64,000 nucleotides of DNA from Aquibaculum sediminis (GCF_040712085.1 NZ_JBFCVK010000005.1:1-64000); one strand, 5' to 3'. Positions 49,901 to 58,730 are shown, numbered from the stretch's first letter. Translations and numbers: made by a program. The notes: generated from the letters alone by a model not told the origin.

Positions 49901-50943
49901 TCGCCAAGGTCGGGCCGCTCTTCCCAGCGTTCCGCGAAGGTTCGCAAGTGGTTTTCAAACTCGTCCGCCTTCTTGTCACGCGCCTCTTCGGTTGTCTTCT
50001 TCTCGGTCGTCTGCAGGCGCTTGACCAGGCGGCTGGCGCGCTGACCAAGTTCTTCCAGGGGCTTGAGGCCGGTTAACTGGGAGACGGCTTGCGTGAAGTC
50101 TGTCTTCTCATCAAAGCGCATATGTGCAGCGACGCCGGGCATCAGCGTACCCGCCTCAAGCGCGAGCGCTGACAGGCCGAGCCCATCCAGCCCGGCTACA
50201 GGCGCCGTGAGCTTTTTCCCCGAAACCTCCAGCCGACGTGTGACCGTCTGAATCTCTTGCGTGCCTTCGCGCCTGAACGTGAGCCGTACCCAGCTGTCGA
50301 GCTTTGGCTTGTCATCAAGCTTCTCAAGGTTGTTGGCCGAGGGAATCGGAACAATCGGCGGCACCGCGATTTCCGCGCGCTCATCCTCCTCATCCTCCGT
50401 CTCGTCGCCATCGGCCGCGCGTTGGAGAGCCATCGGTTCATGAATGCCATGCGGCATATGCTGCGAACGCAGCGCCTTACCGGTCAGACACCAGACGACG
50501 GCACTCAGGAGCGCAGTCTTTCCCGCCCCATTGAACCCGCTGACAAGCGTGATCTCCTTGTCCAGTTCCAGGACAAAATCATCGGGGTCTTCGCCGTTCG
50601 GTCCAAGATGGCGATGCAGCCCGCCAAATCTGTGCGCCTCAATGCGCGCGAGATGCCATACGGGCTTATCGTCGGCGGTTAACAACACGACGGGTGCCGC
50701 GGCGGGCAATTCACCCTGGAGCGCCGAGAGCAGCCCATCGATTTCCCTGGCCTGTATGGTCCGGTTGCGTGGCCATAGATCACGGTTGCGGCCGTAATAG
50801 GCGAAGGCTTTGCGCTTGTCGTCGGTATCGAGCTGGAAGTTGCCTTCCTTGGCACGGCAAACCGGCACGCCCGCAGCCATAAGCCGGATCACTTCATCCA
50901 GGCCGTAATTTTCAAGGCGTATCGGTTCGCGCTCTTCATCCAT
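46933..50943 (-). CDS. Giant Rad50/SMC-like ATPase with C-terminal S24 (LexA/UmuD-type) modules
   Basis: A 1336-residue protein I do not recognise as a named family. Walker A is GFNGAGKTALL (136-146). A long helical region carries a zinc-hook-like CPVCG (497-501). NASLLRACVWAFLFSLW (811-827) resembles the signature helix, and Walker B is CILLDDPQTHFD (839-850). So the ATPase is a complete Rad50/RecN-type head with a short coiled-coil arm. The last 250 residues look like two S24 peptidase folds. In the first (about 1100-1205) the lysine position is Arg (YARRF). In the second (about 1215-1334), EDSAYPVIRNGDAVLME and FGYLKRLGQ supply a Ser1236/Lys1283 dyad as in LexA/UmuD. It lies alone in the island, convergent with the IS3 remnant. 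A DNA-damage or phage-sensing defence role is inference. Confidence 0.75.
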   Translation of the reverse strand: MDEEREPIRLENYGLDEVIRLMAAGVPVCRAKEGNFQLDTDDKRKAFAYYGRNRDLWPRNRTIQAREIDGLLSALQGELPAAAPVVLLTADDKPVWHLARIEAHRFGGLHRHLGPNGEDPDDFVLELDKEITLVSGFNGAGKTALLSAVVWCLTGKALRSQHMPHGIHEPMALQRAADGDETEDEEDERAEIAVPPIVPIPSANNLEKLDDKPKLDSWVRLTFRREGTQEIQTVTRRLEVSGKKLTAPVAGLDGLGLSALALEAGTLMPGVAAHMRFDEKTDFTQAVSQLTGLKPLEELGQRASRLVKRLQTTEKKTTEEARDKKADEFENHLRTFAERWEERPDLGETPTILKPGEEAGEDDDKIDCAASITAARAGLQEQQRDMTSAMDSILGRRVELSAKQDVEAITSALDAAADRLKGGALRELAQVGLILSLSEITPEEAKAALRAISEIRARAQALAKQLEDERQAARWRLYARVAAWHKDNHPDSDVANCPVCGTDLDKVPADALLDMSVKDALVQCRKTHSDIAKTAAEWEKDEASSFLSGLPESIRALADKVLPDTLLGLYRRAYVDELLAQRAFSGRLQPLQKNAQTVWDAAVAAHPLPDAPAPAESALPPMLAEGKLQERLSAVAKALALHAHREESAEPLKQLMERYIGATKPADDAPSGQAESRTDDTEPQMRSIRAQIDAIRRAVENAMPNVALVRHLDDLEQVRKAWAAEERRLALLKRAADAVMPYLELPALVYERVSGLIKTLDRDTGSWLEKIYRPHYPGGPSYGGFEPGEDSGFGLRAGFDDMRVPAHQVMNASLLRACVWAFLFSLWEHVRARTGGLSCILLDDPQTHFDPINSENFAAAVPLMPAHGMRPLIASNDVRFVASVQDKLPSRAADSPTWTALRLDPVSRSRLTALVSPAIEEIREKRDRWREDETDTPKAQAFVTAVRIDIENRLWNLLAGDPLVMHEPTLGDLLGQLRRARNTGERPFEEPPFEKLLTHEGLRPEARFYKTINKAHHQPSMITPQDAHDTDGIYESINNLLRGCSAAYARFLGRLTGDERDLILPDAPSFPAATALPAVPLPVLGTLAARSDADILDARAEIEQFSLEALGAVALYVVRAPTLGSLALAGQVVIVSLEREAAEGEPVIALHGSKVYARRFHRDRQHLSRTVLASDRSGTERVPPALIVPTASTRVMPIVGVLYEAQKPAGRDEAVPVSSSDLLSRRLTIANVAEDSAYPVIRNGDAVLMEQIEDLSEAKLAALEGRIVAFSAGSGGESFGYLKRLGQQFMPGMRVFENIGLNGQALCVTYGECAAAGDHVLERLWRVHGVLRIENK

Positions 50944-51307
50944 AGTTCTACTCGGTCATCAGAGTATCTTTATTCATACCAATGCTGCAGGACGTGTCGG
51001 CTAACCAGATTCGCGGGTTGAACAAAGCAGCAACTTAGCTTGTGACATGCAATTCATCCGATCGGGAAGATCATGCTGCTTTTGCTCAACTCATGTAAAT
51101 TGTTACGCTGCCTAAATTCTACCTCAAGAAGAGAAGGGTTTGTCAACCGAGTGCCCGAGTTTGGGTCCCGTGAGAGTGGGCTATTGCCCTCTGAAGGTTT
51201 GAAGCTGGCTTTGCAATCTTCGCCATCGCAAGCGAGAAGCGGTTAAAGGTTTCTAAGGGTTTTCGGGAAGGGGAGAACCACAAGCTGTGGCTTCATTCCA
51301 GTCTCCC
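50944..51307. other. Non-coding region between the ATPase and integrase genes
   Basis: These 364 bases hold the ATPase promoter at the left, with an AT-rich stretch around 50955-50985, and nothing protein-like. A TTAAAGG motif near 51243 recalls the TTTAACC motifs of the island ends. No terminator for the integrase is evident. Confidence 0.4.
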
Positions 51308-52603
51308 CTAGTCGGTTTTCCTCACCTCCTCCAGAAACGCCACCCACTTCTCCAGCACGCCCTTCTTCTCCTCCAGGTCCATGGCAAAGTCGTAGAACTC
51401 GGCGGTGACCCCGGTCTTGCCCTCAGAGTGGTGCAAAATCTTGGCGGAGCTGCTGAGTGGCACGCCTTTATCGCGGAGGTAGGAGGTGAGAGCGCGGCGG
51501 AGGCGATGGGGCGGGAAGCCGAGTTGGCCGGTGGAAAAAGCGCGGTCGATCTGGTGGATGGTGAAGTGGTGGTCTCCTGCCTTGTGCCGTCGTCCGTCTC
51601 GGATCTGGGGAAAGAGCCACTGGCTGTTGGCGATGCTGCTGCGCGCGGCCCTCACCACAGCGGCCGCCTGGAGTGGCAGGGGCAGGACGTGACCTGGCTG
51701 GCCCTGCTGGAGCTGCCGCTTGGTATGGCCCACGCGCCAGATCATCCAGCCGGGCTGCTCCTCCCACTCGGAGAAGTCGTCGGGCTTCGCGCTGGCCACC
51801 GAGCTGATGCGCTGGGCAGTGAAGAGCACGAGCAGAGAGGCCAGGCGCTGGTGTGCGTTAATCGCGCCGTTGCGCAGCCGTGCTTCGGCCTGCCCCAGTT
51901 GTGCGAGTGTCGGCAAAGCCGCGCCGGTCCGAGGCCGCCGCGGGCGATTTCCGGGTGACTGGTTGATGCGGATGTTCTCAATCGGGATATCCGGGCGCTC
52001 GGCGTGCATGTAGCGGAAGAGCGCGTTGAGGTCGCGCACGCACTTGCGCGCCTGGGCCTCTTTGCCATCAGCCAGAATGCTGTCGCGGATGCGGATAAGC
52101 TCCTCGCGGCTGACCTCGGAAATGTCCTTGCCTACGAGCACCTGGGTGACCGTGCGATAGTATAGGGACTGCTTGAGGCTGGTGATGGAGGCCGGGCGCA
52201 GCGCTTGGCTCTTCGCCTCAATATAGGCGTCCCGCACCCGCTCCCAGGGCCAGTCGACATCGCGCGGCGGCGCCTGCACCGCGCCGCCAAGTTCCTGCTC
52301 CTGCAGCCAGCCGCGCGGATCCTCCCCGCGCTTGAGCAGCTTGTTCGCCATCTCGGCGCGCAGCCGCGCCTCCTTGACGGGCACCGAGGCATCGCCGATG
52401 CGCCAGGTGCTTTTCCTGCCGTGGAGCCTGCCCTTCAGGCTCCAGCGCGCAGCGGCACCGATGCGCAGGTGGAGACCGGGGGTGGTGGGGTCGTTGAACT
52501 CCCCCTTCTGCCCGCTGCGCAACAACGTGCGCACCGCCTGTTTCCTGTTGAAGTCATAGTCCGGCATGTGGAGCCTGCATATTGATTCCTTTTGATGGAG
52601 CAT
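51308..52603 (-). CDS. int: Tyrosine recombinase integrase of the island
   Basis: A 431-residue phage-type integrase that should recombine the element with tRNA-Thr. It has an N-terminal arm-binding domain (LRIGAAARWSLKGRLHGRKS), a core-binding helical region, and a catalytic domain with all expected residues: R265 (TAQRISS), K295 (GHTKRQL), H366-x-x-R369 (PPHRLRRALTSYLR), H391/H392 (ILHHSEGKTG) and the nucleophile Y404 (AEFYDFAM). Start is ATG 52603, or possibly ATG 52567 (MPDYDF). GGCTCCA heptamers flank both candidates, so it may control its own expression. The gene points inward from the right att repeat. Confidence 0.93.
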   Translation of the reverse strand: MLHQKESICRLHMPDYDFNRKQAVRTLLRSGQKGEFNDPTTPGLHLRIGAAARWSLKGRLHGRKSTWRIGDASVPVKEARLRAEMANKLLKRGEDPRGWLQEQELGGAVQAPPRDVDWPWERVRDAYIEAKSQALRPASITSLKQSLYYRTVTQVLVGKDISEVSREELIRIRDSILADGKEAQARKCVRDLNALFRYMHAERPDIPIENIRINQSPGNRPRRPRTGAALPTLAQLGQAEARLRNGAINAHQRLASLLVLFTAQRISSVASAKPDDFSEWEEQPGWMIWRVGHTKRQLQQGQPGHVLPLPLQAAAVVRAARSSIANSQWLFPQIRDGRRHKAGDHHFTIHQIDRAFSTGQLGFPPHRLRRALTSYLRDKGVPLSSSAKILHHSEGKTGVTAEFYDFAMDLEEKKGVLEKWVAFLEEVRKTD

Positions 52604-52702
52604 ACCCTAGCACAGGCTCCAAACAGGCTCCACTTTCTTGCGATTCTCGCGCGCATGAAATTCGCAGAAACAGGTCGGAATCGCTTTAAACTGTCTTTAA
52701 CC
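52569..52702. promoter_or_regulatory. Right-end GGCTCCA cluster and CTTTAAACTGTCTTTAACC motif
   Basis: GGCTCCA or its complement (one variant) occurs at 52569, 52596, 52615 and 52626, between the integrase start and the right att repeat; two further copies lie in the coding region at 52422 and 52438. CTTTAAACTGTCTTTAACC is at 52684-52702, matching 35566-35584 with one base difference in length. These are candidate integrase/excisionase sites. Confidence 0.6.
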
Positions 52703-52780
52703 TTCTTGAAAATATTGACAAAATGGCTCTCCGCACGCCCATCCCTGTCAACAAAATTATGGAAATTATGAATTAACTCG

Positions 52781-52830
52781 CTGATTCGTAATCAGTAGGT
52801 CGCAGGTTCAAATCCTGCCGTCGGCACCAT
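52781..52830 (+). repeat. attR: right 50-base direct repeat (3' part of tRNA-Thr)
   Basis: Identical to 32744-32793. It lacks the 5' half of the tRNA, so it is the displaced end created by integration and marks the island's right border. Confidence 0.92.
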
Positions 52831-53212
52831 TATTTTTCAAATACTTAGCGCCCTTTCCTGCCTTCCGGCGCCAAGGAAAAGAAGCAGCGGTCAATATCTT
52901 CAGTAAATAGGGCTCATGGCCGCCGTTGGTCTAGCGAGGCGGGCGTGGCACCTTCGAGTGAGCGCAAGCGCCTGCACCGCCCGCCGCCGTCAGGCGGTGT
53001 CGGCTTGTTGGATTTGGCGCAGCGCCTCCTTCCTGCAAATTATACAGCGTGGGGTCGGCACGACTTGGGACCTCGGATAGGGCTCCGAAGTGAGACCCAG
53101 GCCGAACCGTGAATCCTGAGCTCCAGCATGACCTTGCAATCCGAAGACAAGGGTACCAGGTCGAAGCCTAAGGAGGCAGCCGAGCGTCCATCTACAGCCA
53201 AGAAGCATTCTT
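52831..53212. other. Non-coding region right of the island
   Basis: These 382 bases hold no convincing gene; a 72-codon minus-strand frame at 52990-53208 has an odd, cysteine- and arginine-rich composition and no ribosome site. The stretch contains the second copy of the compound stem-loop (52938-52997). Confidence 0.4.
52938..52997. repeat. Compound stem-loop element, right copy
   Basis: GGCGGGCG (52938) pairs with CGCCCGCC (52978-52985); the loop has AGCGCAAGCGC, and GCCGCC-GTCA-GGCGG follows (52983-52997). Sequence and arrangement match the left copy at 35296-35355 although the loop bases differ. This copy lies outside the att repeat. Confidence 0.6.
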
Positions 53213-54994
53213 TTATCGCGAACCTGCTTTTGTAGGAATTTGGGTGGGAGCCAGAGGCTCGGGAACCGGCGCTGTCAGCATCTTGTCGCGTCCGGACATA
53301 CTATCGCCCTGCACCTGTTCGGTCAGGCGCTGCACATCGCGGCGGCGGATATCGTCCAGCGCTTCGGTTACGGCGGCCTCATCCCATCCGAGGCGGCGCA
53401 GCCCTTCGGCCCCCATCAGTAGGGCCGATTCCACTGTCTCACGGACTTCAAAGTCCACGCCCGCGCGGATCAGTTCCATCGAATGGCCCCGATCATAGCT
53501 GCGCGCCAGTACTGCCGCATTCGGAAATTCGTGCTGGATCAGTTCGACAATCGCGCTGACTGCTCGGCGATCATCGACACAGATCAGGACCACCTGCGCC
53601 TGCGCCGCGCCCGAAGCGTGCAGGATGTCCAGCCGCGTGCCATCGCCGTAATGGACCTTGAACCCGAAGCGCGCTGCCTCCCGGATGCGGTCGGGATTGT
53701 TCTCGATCACTGAGACCTGCGCGCGGCGCGCCAGCAGTATCTGCAGAGCGATCTGACCAAAGCGCCCGAAGCCGATGACCAGCACCTGCCCGCGCAGACC
53801 ATCCGCTTGCTCTACTCCGTCCAGCGCGGCACCCGGCGCGCGCAACAGCCGGTCGGCGGCGATCAGGATCAGCGGCGTGATCGCCATGGACAGGATCACG
53901 ACAGTCGAGAAGATCGCATTCTCGCGCGCATCAATGACCTCTCCCGCCAGCGCGGCCGTGTAGAGCACAAAAGCAAACTCGCCGCCCTGGGCGAACATGA
54001 AGGTTCGGCGCAAGGCGGACAAACTGGCCCCGCCAAAGGCCCGCGCCGTGGCATAGATGGCCACCGCCTTGATCAGCACATAAACCACCAGCATGGCTAG
54101 CAGCAGCGGCCATTCCGCGGCCACGACGGTCAGGTCCAGCGACATGCCGACCGCCAAAAAGAACAGCCCCATCAGAAGGCCCTTGAACGGCTCGATGTCG
54201 CTTTCAATCTGATGGCGATAGCTGGAGCCAGAGAGCAGAACCCCCGCCAGAAACGCGCCCATCGCCATCGAAAGGCCCACAGCCTCCATCAGGAGAGCGG
54301 CCCCCAGCACGACCAGGAGCGCCCCGGCGCTCAGCACCTCGCGGGCACGGGCCCGCGCCAGAAGGGCGAAGAACGGATCAAGCAGCCAACGGCCGGCCAC
54401 AAGCAGCGCCACCAGCCCGGCCAGTGCCAGCGCCACATCGGCCAACCCGCCATCGCCCTGACCGACAGGTGACAGAAAGGCCACGACCGCCAGCAAGGGG
54501 ACGATCAGCAGATCTTCGAACAGCAGGATCGAGACGGATTTCTGCCCCTCATGGCTGGCGATCTGCCCGCGTTCCTGCAAGGTTGACATGATGACGGCGG
54601 TCGAGGACAGCACGAACCCGGCACCGGCGATGAACGCCGTGACCGGCGGAAGCGCGAAAACCACTACGCCCGCCAGCGACAGCAAGGCAATCGCGAGGCT
54701 CACCTGCGCCAGACCCAGCCCGAAAATCTGCCCACGCAGCGCCCAGAGCTTCTGTGGGCGCAATTCCAGTCCGATGATGAACAGGAACATCACCACGCCC
54801 AGCTCGGCGAAATGCAGGATCGTGTCAGGGTCGGTGAACAACCCCAGCACCGATGGCCCGACCAGCATCCCGGCTGCGAAATACCCCAGCACCGACCCCA
54901 ACCCAAGACGCCGGAACAGCGGCACGGCAATCACCGCCGCTCCCAACAGCACGACCACCGGGCCGATGGTCGGCCCCAACCCCTCTGCGGCCAT
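53213..54994 (-). CDS. KefC-type cation/proton antiporter (CPA2) with RCK domain
   Basis: A 593-residue inner-membrane protein. The start is the ATG at 54994, with AAGGAG upstream. Twelve or so membrane segments (VLLGAAVIAVPLFRRLGLGS, GYFAAGMLVGPSVLGLF, AELGVVMFLFIIGLELRPQK, LSSTAVIMSTLQERGQ) are followed by a nucleotide-binding RCK domain (GQVLVIGFGRFGQIALQILL, YGDGTRLDILHASGA). This is the layout of glutathione-gated KefB/KefC potassium efflux systems. The short acidic C-terminus differs from E. coli KefC. No KefF/KefG partner gene is next to it. It is the first gene right of the island. Confidence 0.9.
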   Translation of the reverse strand: MAAEGLGPTIGPVVVLLGAAVIAVPLFRRLGLGSVLGYFAAGMLVGPSVLGLFTDPDTILHFAELGVVMFLFIIGLELRPQKLWALRGQIFGLGLAQVSLAIALLSLAGVVVFALPPVTAFIAGAGFVLSSTAVIMSTLQERGQIASHEGQKSVSILLFEDLLIVPLLAVVAFLSPVGQGDGGLADVALALAGLVALLVAGRWLLDPFFALLARARAREVLSAGALLVVLGAALLMEAVGLSMAMGAFLAGVLLSGSSYRHQIESDIEPFKGLLMGLFFLAVGMSLDLTVVAAEWPLLLAMLVVYVLIKAVAIYATARAFGGASLSALRRTFMFAQGGEFAFVLYTAALAGEVIDARENAIFSTVVILSMAITPLILIAADRLLRAPGAALDGVEQADGLRGQVLVIGFGRFGQIALQILLARRAQVSVIENNPDRIREAARFGFKVHYGDGTRLDILHASGAAQAQVVLICVDDRRAVSAIVELIQHEFPNAAVLARSYDRGHSMELIRAGVDFEVRETVESALLMGAEGLRRLGWDEAAVTEALDDIRRRDVQRLTEQVQGDSMSGRDKMLTAPVPEPLAPTQIPTKAGSR

Positions 54995-55153
54995 CGGTTC
55001 GCTCCTTAAGAACCACAACGTCGGTGCGCGGCCGCGCCAGACGTCGTTTCCACTGTGTTGCCAACTGCCGGCTCAATGACCGGCAGCCCCAGTCAGCGCG
55101 CCGCCCATGGGCCCCGAATGGCCCGCCCAGCGCGAAATCCAGTCCATTGGAAG

Positions 55154-56428
55154 TCAGGTCCTCGACTGGCTCACTACGTCCTGCCATTCCGGATGACGGT
55201 CGAACTGTGCCTTGGCAAACGGGCAAAGCGGCATGATAGCAACCTTGTCACGACGCGCATCCTCGACCGCCTGTCGCACCAGCCGCTCTCCGACCTTGCG
55301 GCCACGCAAGGCCGCAGGCACTTCAGTGTGGTCAATGATGATCAGCCCATCTCCGGCGCGGCTGTAGGACATCTCGGCCTCGTTGCCATCGAGGACCATG
55401 CGGTAGCGCCCCTTCGATGCACCATCTTCCCGTTCCACCGGGACGTCGGTCGGGCTGGGGGCGTCCTTTGCCGGTTCCGCATTCGCCAGCCCCGCACTGG
55501 GCCGGCGAACTTGGCGCGGTCGCCCCTGCTCACATTCCAGAAGATCGCGGTCCCACTGCCCGAAGTCGGCGGCGGCGTCGTAGGTCGAAACCAGAAAAGC
55601 CATCAGCGCCTCGTCGGGATCAGAGGCAGTCTGCACGGCATCGTACGGCAGCACGAACTCCGACAGGCCCTCATGCCAGAATGCCGCATCGGGCCGGACC
55701 GGCGCCCCCCGATACCCGCCGGGTGTCGGATAGGCGTAGGCATAGAAGGCGGGGTAGTCGATGCCATTGCCGCCCGGCCAGAAACCTGCCGAGGACACTT
55801 CCCGGTCGTAGGCTTCCTGCGCCACGTCGTCCGGCAGCGAAGGGATCCCAGCGGGATGGAGTGGCGCGCGCCGCCCCGAGAAGCGGGTAACCGCGAGGTC
55901 CATAGCCCCCCAGAACAGGTGAACGGGACTGGACTTTCCTGTAAAGGATGTCCGGAACCTGCCGAATACCCTGTCAATTGTCACCAGTGCTTGGTGATAG
56001 CGCTGCACCGCATCCCGGTCATAGGGCCGGTCGCGATGATCCTCGCTGAACGGGATGGGGTTGGGCACCTCGTTCGGCGTGTCGTTGAATGTTGGCGTGC
56101 CGCCGAGATCGGCAATCAACTGCACGACGTTCGCGCGGAACACTGCAACCGTGGACGGCTCCAGCGCGAACCTCGCCTCGCGGCCGTTGCCGCAGGTGCC
56201 GATGACCATATGCTCCCGGAAATCGAACCGGATCTCGATGCCCGGACCGTCCGGTATCGGTGATGATGTCAGGCCGGTCGGCGTGACATAGAATGTGGCG
56301 TTCCAGGAATGGTTGAGCCATGGCGTGTGCGCCAGCCGGTACTTTCCGACGATCTGCAGATACAGGTGCAGGGCGGAACAGGTTTCGCGCCATGCAAGAT
56401 AGTCTAGGGCGGGCCATTGGTTGGTCAT
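55154..56428 (-). CDS. DUF5996 protein fused to a small GNAT acetyltransferase domain
   Basis: A 424-residue fusion. The start is the ATG at 56428 with GGAG upstream. Residues about 1-315 match DUF5996: WPALDYLAWRETCSALHLYL, IVGKYRLAHTPWLNHSWNAT, VHLFWGAMDLAVTRFSGR and FYAYAYPTPGGY. After a Pro-rich linker, residues about 338-424 form a compact GNAT-like domain of the YidJ type (RYRMVLDGNEAEMSYSRAG, HTEVPAALRGRKVGERLVRQ, MPLCPFAKAQFDRHPEWQDV). The reaction is unknown. It overlaps nothing downstream but begins about 100 bases after the pirin stop, on the same strand. Confidence 0.82.
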   Translation of the reverse strand: MTNQWPALDYLAWRETCSALHLYLQIVGKYRLAHTPWLNHSWNATFYVTPTGLTSSPIPDGPGIEIRFDFREHMVIGTCGNGREARFALEPSTVAVFRANVVQLIADLGGTPTFNDTPNEVPNPIPFSEDHRDRPYDRDAVQRYHQALVTIDRVFGRFRTSFTGKSSPVHLFWGAMDLAVTRFSGRRAPLHPAGIPSLPDDVAQEAYDREVSSAGFWPGGNGIDYPAFYAYAYPTPGGYRGAPVRPDAAFWHEGLSEFVLPYDAVQTASDPDEALMAFLVSTYDAAADFGQWDRDLLECEQGRPRQVRRPSAGLANAEPAKDAPSPTDVPVEREDGASKGRYRMVLDGNEAEMSYSRAGDGLIIIDHTEVPAALRGRKVGERLVRQAVEDARRDKVAIMPLCPFAKAQFDRHPEWQDVVSQSRT

Positions 56429-56526
56429 TGCTCGTCTTCTCCATCCGGCATCTGTTGCTTGCGGGTGTGGGTCATTTGGTCGTGGCTCGCCGCGGCATGT
56501 CCCTGCGATCATTCCATCGGCACCGG

Positions 56527-57462
56527 TCAATCCGGCAAGGGAATGTGTTCGTCGCGGTCATCGGGCGGTAAATCGAAGCGCCCCTTGCCCCAGTTTGCGG
56601 CCCGCCATTCGGCCTTGGCCGCTTCGATGCGTTCCTGCGACGAGGCGACGAAGTTCCACCAGATGTAGCGGGGGCCGGGAAAGGTCGCACCGCCAAGGAT
56701 CATGAGCCGAGCGCCCCGGTCTCCAGCGACGGCGGTGATCCTGTCGCCCGGGCGGAAGACCATCATCCGACTCGCAGCAAAATCCTGCCCCACGACCGAG
56801 ATGGCCCCTTCCACGATATAGATGCCCCGGTCTTCGTGATTGTCCGGCATCGGCAAGCGACTTCCCGGCTCGAGTTTCACATCGGCATAGAACGCTTCCG
56901 ACAGCATCGTCGCGGGCGCGGTCGCGCCATAGGCGCTGCCAAGGATCAACCGGACGGAAACGCCGTTATCCTCGATCATCGGCAAGGCCTCCTTCTTGTG
57001 ATGCTCGAAGCTGGGCGCCACATCTTCATGGATGTCGGGCAGCGCCAGCCATGTCTGAATGCCGAACAGGCCGTTCGGTCCCCTGCGGGCCGCCGCAGAG
57101 GTGCGCTCGGAATGGGTAACGCCACGTCCGGCGACCATCCAGTTCAGCGCGCCGGGGCTGATTATTTGATCGGCGCCAGTGCTGTCGCGGTGGTGGAAGT
57201 CGCCGCGAAAAAGATAGGTCACGGTGGCAAGTCCGATATGCGGATGCGGCCGGACATCGATGCCCTGACCGGTCAGCAGTTCGGCCGGCCCGGCCTGGTC
57301 GAAGAAAATGAACGGGCCCACCATTTGCCGCTTTGGCGCCGGTAGGGCGCGCCGGACCTCAAACCCGCCAAGATCGCGAGACCTCGGTACGATGAGCGTC
57401 TCGATCACGCTGGCGCCCGCCTCATCGGGGCAGCCGGGATCGAGTGTTGGGTTCCAACTCAT
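56527..57462 (-). CDS. Pirin family protein
   Basis: A 311-residue bicupin. Metal ligands are in VRPHPHIGLATVTYLFRGDF and the HSERTS segment; GALNWMVAGRGVTHSERT, GLFGIQTWLALP and the C-terminal cupin (IYIVEGAISVVGQDF, WNFVASSQERIEAAKAEW) are typical. Bacterial pirins can be quercetin dioxygenases or redox regulators of central metabolism. It is upstream of the DUF5996-GNAT gene on the same strand and near a LysR gene. Confidence 0.9.
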   Translation of the reverse strand: MSWNPTLDPGCPDEAGASVIETLIVPRSRDLGGFEVRRALPAPKRQMVGPFIFFDQAGPAELLTGQGIDVRPHPHIGLATVTYLFRGDFHHRDSTGADQIISPGALNWMVAGRGVTHSERTSAAARRGPNGLFGIQTWLALPDIHEDVAPSFEHHKKEALPMIEDNGVSVRLILGSAYGATAPATMLSEAFYADVKLEPGSRLPMPDNHEDRGIYIVEGAISVVGQDFAASRMMVFRPGDRITAVAGDRGARLMILGGATFPGPRYIWWNFVASSQERIEAAKAEWRAANWGKGRFDLPPDDRDEHIPLPD

Positions 57463-57722
57463 GTGCGTTGTCCTGTCTAATGCTGGCGGTCGGGCGTGTA
57501 CTTGGCGATGTGAGCGCTTGATCCCGACGCATCTTGAGGCCCGAGCAGTCGGGCAATGCCGGTGGAACTGACATCAACTTTGGAGACTTGTCGTCCCGGG
57601 GGCTAGTCTTGGCGCGCGTCAAGCTGTGTCGCGGGCAGCGGAACGCCTGAGCCGTTTCGAACGCCGGCCATGAGCCTGCGCCGAACACGAACCGTCGGCC
57701 GGGGCGGTCCGCCCTTCGGGAC

Positions 57723-58616
57723 TCAGTGATTGTGGAGGAGGGCGTCCGGATGCCGTTCGAGGCATTCGGTCAGCGTTTCAATGAGGACCCGGATTTTTCG
57801 CGCGGGATGCAGACCCGGCGGACGGACGACATAAATGCCCGCGGGAGGTGGGGGATAGTCCGTCATGATCGGCACGAGGGCGCCGGAGGCCACATGTTCA
57901 TGCAGGATGCAATCGGGCAGCCAGGCGATGCCGAGCCCCGCCACCGAAGCGGCAGCGAGCGCCACACCGCTGTCGGCCTTGAACCTGCCCTGCGGCTGAA
58001 CGGTGACGATGCTATCTCCGTCCAGGAATTGCCAGGTTTCGGTTCCCTGCATGAGTGCCTCATGGGCGACGACCTCATCCGGCGTCCGGGGTGCCCCGTG
58101 CGCCTTGATGTATTCCGGGCTTGCAACGAGCGATCCATGGATCGGGCCGATACGCTTCGCGACCAGATTGGAATCCGGAAGGGTTCCAACCCGGATCCCG
58201 CAATCAAATCCTTCTGCGATGAGATCGACGTAACGATCACTGTAAGAGCTGCTGATGTGGAGCAGCGGGTGGCGACGCGCCATTTCCGCGAGCGCAGGGG
58301 TGAAGCGGGCCGGGCCGAAAGTGAGCGGGACGGCGACCCTCAGGCGGCCACGCAGCCCGCCGGTTGGGAGGATCGTTTCCCTCGCCAGGTCGATCTCGGC
58401 GCTGGCCCGGGCCGCATGCTCTCTGAAAGTTGAGCCCGCCTCCGTAAGCGCGGCACCGCGGGTCGTACGTGCGAGGAGCTGGGTGCCGAGTTCCGCTTCG
58501 ATCCGGAAGAGCCGCCGACTGACGATCGACTTGGAGACACCGAGCCGGCGCGCGGCGGCCGAAACACCCCCGGCATCGGCCACGGCGACAAATGTCTGCA
58601 GATCCTCGATGTCCAT
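57723..58616 (-). CDS. LysR-family transcriptional regulator
   Basis: A 297-residue regulator. The winged helix is at the N-terminus (MDIEDLQTFVAVADAGGVSA, RRLGVSKSIVSRRLFRIEAE) and the effector domain follows (LRVAVPLTFGPARFTPALAE, SYSDRYVDLIAEGFDCGIRV). It is of the CrgA/AaeR-like type common in alphaproteobacteria. It is transcribed away from the LysE gene with about 115 bases between starts, so it probably controls LysE and the hydrolase downstream, and perhaps the pirin gene behind it. Confidence 0.92.
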   Translation of the reverse strand: MDIEDLQTFVAVADAGGVSAAARRLGVSKSIVSRRLFRIEAELGTQLLARTTRGAALTEAGSTFREHAARASAEIDLARETILPTGGLRGRLRVAVPLTFGPARFTPALAEMARRHPLLHISSSYSDRYVDLIAEGFDCGIRVGTLPDSNLVAKRIGPIHGSLVASPEYIKAHGAPRTPDEVVAHEALMQGTETWQFLDGDSIVTVQPQGRFKADSGVALAAASVAGLGIAWLPDCILHEHVASGALVPIMTDYPPPPAGIYVVRPPGLHPARKIRVLIETLTECLERHPDALLHNH

Positions 58617-58730
58617 TCCGGCGTTCCTCCTTTCGCGACACAGCTAGCTTGACTATGGCACTACCGCCTTGTCGAAGGGAACGGCAAGTTGAGTACACCC
58701 TCTATGTCAGCGTCGCCGAAGGATGCGAGA

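Noticed and set aside
52990..53208. 72-codon minus-strand frame right of the island
   Set aside because: No ribosome site, odd composition and overlap with the stem-loop element; no family resemblance.
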